Origin: Agrypnia vestita
Lineage: Eukaryota; Arthropoda; Insecta; Trichoptera; Phryganeidae
Reading direction: 5' to 3'
NCBI GenBank assembly: GCA_016648135.1
Contig: JADDOH010004228.1
Location: 62,001-126,000 of the forward strand
Length of the DNA stretch: 64,000 bases
Part shown: piece by piece, positions 58,318 to 64,000 of the stretch
How the letters are laid out: each line of letters starts with the position of its first letter
Position numbering within the stretch: the first letter of the stretch is position 1
Notes under the pieces: model-generated
Told to the model about the DNA's origin: nothing
The model's input: only the letters and a program-made list of their open reading frames with translations
Databases searched by the model: none
Program-made: the position numbers and the translations under genes

Positions 58318-59707
58318 GCATTATTATTATTATTATTGATAATGGGCAGGCAGCTTAAGCTGATAGGCCCATATCACTGTCTCTCATTTGAATATCCAGC
58401 CTATTCTTAAATTGGTTGACACTGACTGCAGACACAACGCCCTCAGGCAAACTGTTCCACATATTGACCACTATATTGCTTAATGCATGCTTTCTTGAAT
58501 TACACGAGAACCGAGACTTGTTCAACTTCAGGTGATATCCTCGAAGGCCCACATTAGTGTTTAATGCAAACATATCTGTCATATTAGGAATATATGAGAT
58601 CACTTCTTGCTCATCGCTCCTGAAGAGTGGGCAGTTTCAATATTCCCAGCCTTTTCGCATATTCCAGGTTTTTAAGACCCAAGGGCAATTTTGTGGCTCG
58701 TCTCTGAACATTTTCCAGCATTAGCAAAATATGGATTCCAGATTTGAGAGACATATTCGAGGAGAGCCTCACATATGTCTTACAAATAGTTGTGAATAGT
58801 GGTACCATCAGATGTTGGAATGATCTTCTCACCAAATACAAAATAGAGTTAGCTTTCTTAACCACTCGCTATGTGCTCACAACATTTCACACTCACACCA
58901 TCGTCTCTGAACATTTTCCAGCATTAGCAAAATATGGATTCCAGATTTGAGAGGCATATTCGAGGAGGGCCTCACATATTTCTTACAAATAGTTGTGAAT
59001 AGTGGTACCGTCAGATGTTGGAATGATCTTCTCACCAAATACAAAATAGAGTTAGCCTTCTTAACCACACTCGCTATGTGCTCACACCATTTAAAGTCCT
59101 TGGTAATAGTAACACCCAGATCCTTTTGCGAGACCACTGATTTAATCAGGCTCTCGTTTAAGCAATTTTTCGATTATTCCTGCCGACATGGAGAACACAA
59201 CATTTGATAACATTAAGACATATGAGCCACTGCTTTGTCCAATCCGATAATTGATTTAAGTCTCTCCGTAACACCTCATGGTCAGTAAGGGGGTTACCGA
59301 AATATTTTATGTCATCGGCAAAGAAACTCACAGTGGGCTGGACAACAAGCAGCACAAAGATCCAAAATGTACAAAAAAAAGAGAATTGGTCCCAACACAC
59401 TCCCCTGTGGAACTCCACTTAAAACTTCTTGCGGTGCAGATAGAGAGTCACCCACTCGGACAGCAAAGTAGCGCTCAGTCAAAAAGCTTATAATCCATTG
59501 AAGTAGTGAACCACGGATTCCTAGATGTTCTAACTTAGCGATTAATCTATTAAGTGGGACTCTGTCGAAAGCCTTTTCAAAATCTAGATTATATATGTCT
59601 ATAGGTTCATGGCTATCAAAAATAGTGGTCCACCTTTCTAGACATGTGAGAAGTTTAATCACAGTGGAACGTCCAGGCACAAATCCGTGCTGATCCAAAT
59701 GGATTAT
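58318..59707 (-). pseudogene. CR1-like LINE reverse transcriptase remnant
   Basis: Reading leftward on the minus strand: QHGFVPGRSTVIKLLTCLER, then YNLDFEKAFDRVPLNRL (first catalytic Asp), SGVPQGSVLGPILFFLYI, FADDIKYFGN (catalytic FADD), QKDLGVTITKDFKW, VKKANSILYLVRRSFQHL and the C-terminal NVGLRGYHLKLNKSR … MWNSLPEGVVSAVSVNQFKN. The 3' end is an (ATT)n tract at 58319-58335. Frameshifts and the 203-bp duplication inside show it is inactive; N-terminal regions are truncated at about 59707. Confidence 0.88.
58698..59098. repeat. 203-bp tandem duplication inside the CR1-like LINE
   Basis: TCGTCTCTGAACATTTTCCA at 58698 recurs at 58901, and the two units match almost throughout, ending CTCGCTATGTGCTCACA. 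The period is not a multiple of three, so the duplication shifts the reading frame. The unit encodes the …VKKANSILYLVRRSFQHL… segment, which therefore appears twice. Confidence 0.9.
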
Positions 59708-60337
59708 ATTTAAAAAATTAATTAATGATACATCATGATCATACCTTGCTTAGAGGAGCTAAGAGGGGATAAGTGGCTAGTAGCTGGTACCTACATCAAT
59801 CAGATGCCAATTATCAAAAAACTACGACTTGGAATGGAACGGAGACCATGGATTTGATGGTAGCGAGCGCGAATTAGCCCCCTGCTATTTTGAACTCTTC
59901 CTTACTCCTTCACATTTTCAAATTCTTAGATTCCAAGTCAAATTAAGTAGAAAAACAATCGTTGCAGTTATTTGAAGGTTGTGATCTTGTCAGATCACTT
60001 CGACTTGTCACTTGACAGGTCGAAGAAGAATTTTTTGACTGAGATGTAATAAAAAACCAATGAAAATTTTCAGTTTCCAGGGACTTGAAGTTTTAGAAAG
60101 CTGATTGCCATTTTATATATTTTCAATAAACGCTCCTTAGGTAACAAAGGTTGAGGAACAGCTTCCATTGTTCAAGCGCTTCCAGTCCTAACACGGCGGA
60201 TGCTCCATTTAATCCTAAACGACAGAGTGAGCTTCGATCAAAACACTGAACACTTATTTCGTAATATTTCTCAATCTTGTATATCAGTCAGCTTGTAAGC
60301 ATATCTGACAAACAAATCGTATAGAAAAGAACATAAA
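59708..60337. promoter_or_regulatory. Upstream region of the OIG-4-like gene
   Basis: This holds the presumptive promoter and 5' UTR. A TCAGT arthropod initiator-like motif lies at 60285-60289, about 50 bp before the start codon; no convincing TATA box stands 30 bp upstream. A short hairpin CTTCGACTTGTCA/TGACAGGTCGAAG lies at about 59999-60025. Promoter assignment is weak. Confidence 0.25.
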
Positions 60338-60439
60338 ATGCGTTTATGTTTCGTGGTTATAATTTGTGGAGTCCTTTTGCTTTATATAAGCCAGGTTACT
60401 GCCAGAAGAGGAAGGAAAATAAGTAAGACCAAATCAAGG
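60338..60439 (+). CDS. OIG-4-like secreted Ig protein, exon 1 (signal peptide)
   Basis: Thirty-four codons from ATG to AGG before GTGAGT. Residues 1-22 (MRLCFVVIICGVLLLYISQV) are a clear signal peptide ending in TA-R; the mature part starts with a basic RRGRKISKTKSR stretch. Phase 0 to the next exon. I chose this ATG because it is the only in-frame one followed by the hydrophobic segment, and stops precede it. Homology call rests on the later exons. Confidence 0.75.
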
Positions 60440-60635
60440 GTGAGTCCGTTTTATGTATCCTGTATGTGCTGCTAAAAAATATAATAAAATACTAACTTTA
60501 ACCACATTTTTATTCAATTATACAATGTTTTATTGAATTCTCAATCGTGAATCGCATATAAATTTTATTATATCAATAATGTATTACCGATAATCGAAAA
60601 TTCTTATTACGACATAAAAATGGTTTATTTTTCAG

Positions 60636-60707
60636 GTTCAAATCGGTTTACCGATAACTGGAAAATACAGAGATACTGATTCCGACCAGTACTATAACAA
60701 CAATAAC
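60636..60707 (+). CDS. OIG-4-like secreted Ig protein, exon 2
   Basis: Twenty-four codons between TTTTCAG and GTGAGT: VQIGLPITGKYRDTDSDQYY followed by NNNN. It is a polar linker between the signal peptide and the Ig domain. Both introns are phase 0. The exon is short but the splice sites, phase and continuation into exon 3 support it. Confidence 0.75.
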
Positions 60708-63140
60708 GTGAGTAAAATAAAAAGTTTCCAAACGTGTTTTATATCTATTTGCTTTCACTTTTGTTACATTTTTAAACATCAGCTTTGCGTTTCATTTTCT
60801 CGAGTGTCTCAAAAATTTTGAAAATATTACCTCGCATGCATCTACATTGCCAGAAAATTAAAAAAAAAATGAATATATATATAGATATTTCGGGATCAGT
60901 ACAGACTAATGAAATATTAAAGTTGTAATGTTTCGCTCTTCTAGAGCTTCCTTACTAAAATTTCATTAAATGCGTTGAAATCTAAAACCTAATTAAAGTA
61001 TATTTTAAGTTAAGTCATCAAATCAAGTACTTGTATCTTCTTTCTTCTCACGATCCCCAAATCTATTACATATTTTTGTTTTATTTCACTGTTCTGTGAA
61101 TTAATTTAAGCGAAATTCAAAAAAAGTAATGTATTGCAATAAAACATTTCTGTTAAATTATATCTAACATATTATGAAATTATCACTAATCATGAGAAAA
61201 GAATTCATATTACTGCGTTTCGGTATGTTGTACGCACAATCATCACGGTTGGTCATAAAAATTATTGAAACATTTTCACTGATGTTTTGAACTTTTAAAT
61301 AAATCATTTCAGCTTTGAGTATGTTATTTGCAATTTTACTGAAATGCAGTAATGATTAGATAAAAATATTTTCTGGGCGAGGTGTGAAAAATCATCTTTG
61401 CCTAAAAGCGTAGAAAAATATATCCTAAAAAATTTTACCACTGCAAAACACGAACTAGGTGCGACTTTTAAATTATATTCAATATATTTCTTTATTTCCT
61501 GCAAACCGATATTTATCTCACTATTAAGGAAAATTGTTGTTCGCGTTAATTTTGTGTTAAACTGCGTCTTATAAGCTATATTTCTATTTTACATGTTGGC
61601 TGTCTTATAACTGTTCTTATTTTCTGTTTGAAAAAAATGCGCATTTTCGTCTCCTATTGTTAATAAATTGATTTTTTGCTTTTATTGTTAAAAAATACTA
61701 TTAAACATATTCCGATATTTTTTTGTAAAAATAGTAAAAAAACTTTGTAATTAGAAATGAAAAAGCTTTGTCCAAATGGACAAAGTTATTTTTGTTGTAT
61801 TGGTGTTTTCGTATAATCGTTCATCGTGTTATATTAAGATCAATTTAAGAAAAACGTCATTGATAATAATTTTTTTAGATTTAAGTTAGTTCTTAGAAGT
61901 ATTCACAATTTTGGAAAAAGAACTTCATATTTCAAATAGTCGTTGACTATATTGTCTAAAGTATACTTTACATCCGATATAAATAGCAATATAGGATCTA
62001 AATACATAATAACAGAATAATTCGAAACGCCATAATTCAGTTGATTGACGCTGCTTATCTATCTCATTCATAAATATCATAAGTCTATCTTTTATTAGTG
62101 TACCTTTTATTAAATTTCTAATTATTAACAGACTAATTATTAAATTATCAACAAATTACCAAAGAATTTTAGTGATATAGAACTTACCTATTATATTAAT
62201 TATTATTAATTACCCATTACAAATATATACAAATCTACATAATTTCTTGAGCGAAAAGTCTCGATAACATATAAAAAGTTTTATTTTAGTATTAATGCCA
62301 TCCCACAATTTACATCATTTGAGAAGTGCATTTGAAACAAACAGAAAACAAAATTAACAAAAAAATTAACAACAAAACTTTATGTATAGGTATAGAATTT
62401 TTAATATGTAACATCTAAACTATGTACCTTTCTAGTACCTAGGTATGCATAAAAAGCGAAAGAGACAAAAAAATTGTAAAATGAAAAAAATCGTTGTACC
62501 GTCCTGTCCATTGTTAAACAGGTTTGAAATGAAGAATATGGACAGTTTCATTTATGATTTTAATTCATGTTCGTAATAATTGTTTCAATAATATTGTATC
62601 GATATTGATCTCTTCAACATTGGTCTTACTGAATTTAAAAGAATGCTTTAGATTACATGTACTAAATCAACCTTGACCAATCACTCACTATATCTTATCT
62701 TCTCTTCCTCCACCTCTATCCTGACTCCTACCTCCTCATCCCTTTTCTCCCATTATATAACTCATTTCTTAATATACTTTTTCTTTTTTCACATTCAATC
62801 ATTTACCATTATTCAGTCTTAACATTTTTTGTTGCTTACTACTTTCATTAATTAATTCAAAATAATCAACTTAAAACTTTGTTCTTAACATCTGTGAATC
62901 TTTTTAATTGGTCTATGAAATTAACACTATGCTTTTACATTATGTGTTTAAAAAACTGTTAATATTCCTTAATAAAAAATAAATAAGTAATAAGTAGTAA
63001 ATAAATTTTATACAACATGATTGATATTGTATTTTACGTCTACATTATTGACATTTTTGCGTGTTTTAATGATTTTTTTATGTTGGCTTTATATTGAGCA
63101 CTATAAATGCACAAAATAAATTATGTTTTTTTTATTGCAG
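60708..63140. other. Intron 2 of the OIG-4-like gene
   Basis: A 2.4-kb AT-rich intron without recognised elements. Between exons 1 and 2 is a 196-bp intron. A minus-strand open frame at 61304-61504 is unsupported. Confidence 0.6.
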
Positions 63141-63290
63141 GGCGCTAAGATATTGCTTGCATCGCATTTTGATTATGAATACGTACTTGGACATAAAATA
63201 GCGTTCCTATGTGTTGCCAGAGGATCCCCTAGACCGCACATCACCTGGTTCAAAGATGGAATTGAAATATTTTCACACTTATATTTACAC
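63141..63290 (+). CDS. OIG-4-like secreted Ig protein, exon 3 (first half of Ig domain)
   Basis: Fifty codons between TTATTGCAG and GTGAGT. They include GAKILLASHFDYEYVLGHKI, then AFLCVARGSPRPHITWFKDG and IEIFSHLYLH. The Cys of strand B (FLC), the PRPHITWFKDG strand C with its core Trp, and the G-x-P turn are typical of an I-set Ig domain. The strand F Cys must lie in the next exon, outside the window. The sequence resembles insect proteins annotated as OIG-4-like; in C. elegans OIG-4 is a secreted single-Ig protein that stabilises acetylcholine receptor clusters in muscle. Role here is inferred. Confidence 0.85.
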
Positions 63291-64000
63291 GTGAGTGTTT
63301 ATTTAAAACGGAATGATCGTCCTTTTATTTTGTAGTGTACTTTTTTTGTATTGTAGTGTATTTATGGTGTAGGAAAAGAAAAACTATGAGATAATTTTCG
63401 ATACCGTATACAAAACTAAAAATCGGCATATGGGACAGTTAGCTGTCGGGCAATCGGCTGTCGGGAGGTTGACCCAAACCCAGGCAGACGATGTCAAACA
63501 AAAGTGTGTCATTTGACATACAACAAGTGAACTTTGAAGTTAAGCGCGATTCGGCTAATCTCTGAGACCATGTCTCAAAAAATATGAAAGTAGGTTTAAA
63601 TAATTAATTGGTTGGGTATTGACAAAATGCGCTGAAATTACTGGTGGTTGTAGCCGAAATATTGAGAGAAGAGGGAAGAGTTATTAATGAAAGTAAAATA
63701 AAAAATATAAAAATATTATTATACTCACGTAGAGGTAACAAAGTTAATGTTTTTCACTTAATTTAATGATCATACTAAAAACACAATTTATATCTAATAT
63801 CCTAAAAATAACTCTTAAATCGACTAATGAATGAATGACTTACAATAAACAATGTAAAGGAACAGTATCACAATATATTTATGTAAAAGTTTATATAAAA
63901 GAATGAAAAAAAATATGCTTTCCTAGATTATATGAATGAACTAGATAATGAAACACTTATTAACATAGATACAACGTAGATAGAACATAGAACGACGGGC
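63291..64000. other. Start of intron 3 of the OIG-4-like gene
   Basis: No further exon was seen before the window ends. GCTGTCGGG occurs twice close together at about 63442 and 63461. Otherwise AT-rich. Confidence 0.5.

Overview
The window is animal nuclear DNA: AT-rich, with split genes (GT/AG introns), very long introns and intergenic space filled with transposable elements. The two recognisable host genes are insect-like in sequence, and the mix of mariner, Helitron, CR1/RTE-type LINEs, a tRNA-SINE and palindromic MITEs fits an insect, plausibly a lepidopteran. The order is an inference; nothing here proves it.

Host genes, both on the + strand. (1) Frequenin / neuronal calcium sensor 1 (NCS-1): five exons at 36125-36173, 37371-37460, 39225-39303, 41828-41916 and 42918-43085 encode everything from residue 31 to the stop. 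The first ~30 residues (myristoylated N-terminus) were not found and probably lie upstream of the window or in a small exon I missed. (2) A secreted single-Ig-domain protein resembling OIG-4: exons at 60338-60439 (signal peptide), 60636-60707 and 63141-63290 (start of the Ig fold); the gene runs off the right edge.

1-36 kb is a transposon graveyard. It holds LINE 3' fragments (four window-wide copies of one LINE family with a TTAG-repeat tail), a twin-primed 5'-inverted LINE (21654-22533) with an 11-bp target duplication, copies of a tRNA-derived SINE, two oppositely oriented non-autonomous Helitrons (17107-17590 minus, 27467-27976 plus) loaded with heat-shock-element arrays, a mariner with intact inverted repeats but a frameshifted transposase (28078-29362), and a mosaic family of palindromic MITEs that share a core but differ in their ends.

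36-43 kb is the frequenin gene; its introns carry a minisatellite, a SINE split by another insertion, a foldback element, a near-perfect hairpin and a Helitron-like remnant. 43-60 kb is intergenic: a possible frequenin 3' UTR, AT-rich DNA, a CR1-like LINE ending in an ATT microsatellite (50.75-51.6 kb), an exactly palindromic pair of 207-bp arms each holding a tRNA-like sequence (53180-53624), more LINE fragments, and a CR1-like reverse transcriptase remnant (58318-59707) with an internal tandem duplication. 60.3 kb to the end is the OIG-4-like gene.

No new protein-coding system was found. The most interesting signals are the heat-shock-element arrays in the Helitrons, the exact tRNA-like palindrome, the end-swapping MITE family, and several short-spacer inverted duplications that look like template-switch scars.
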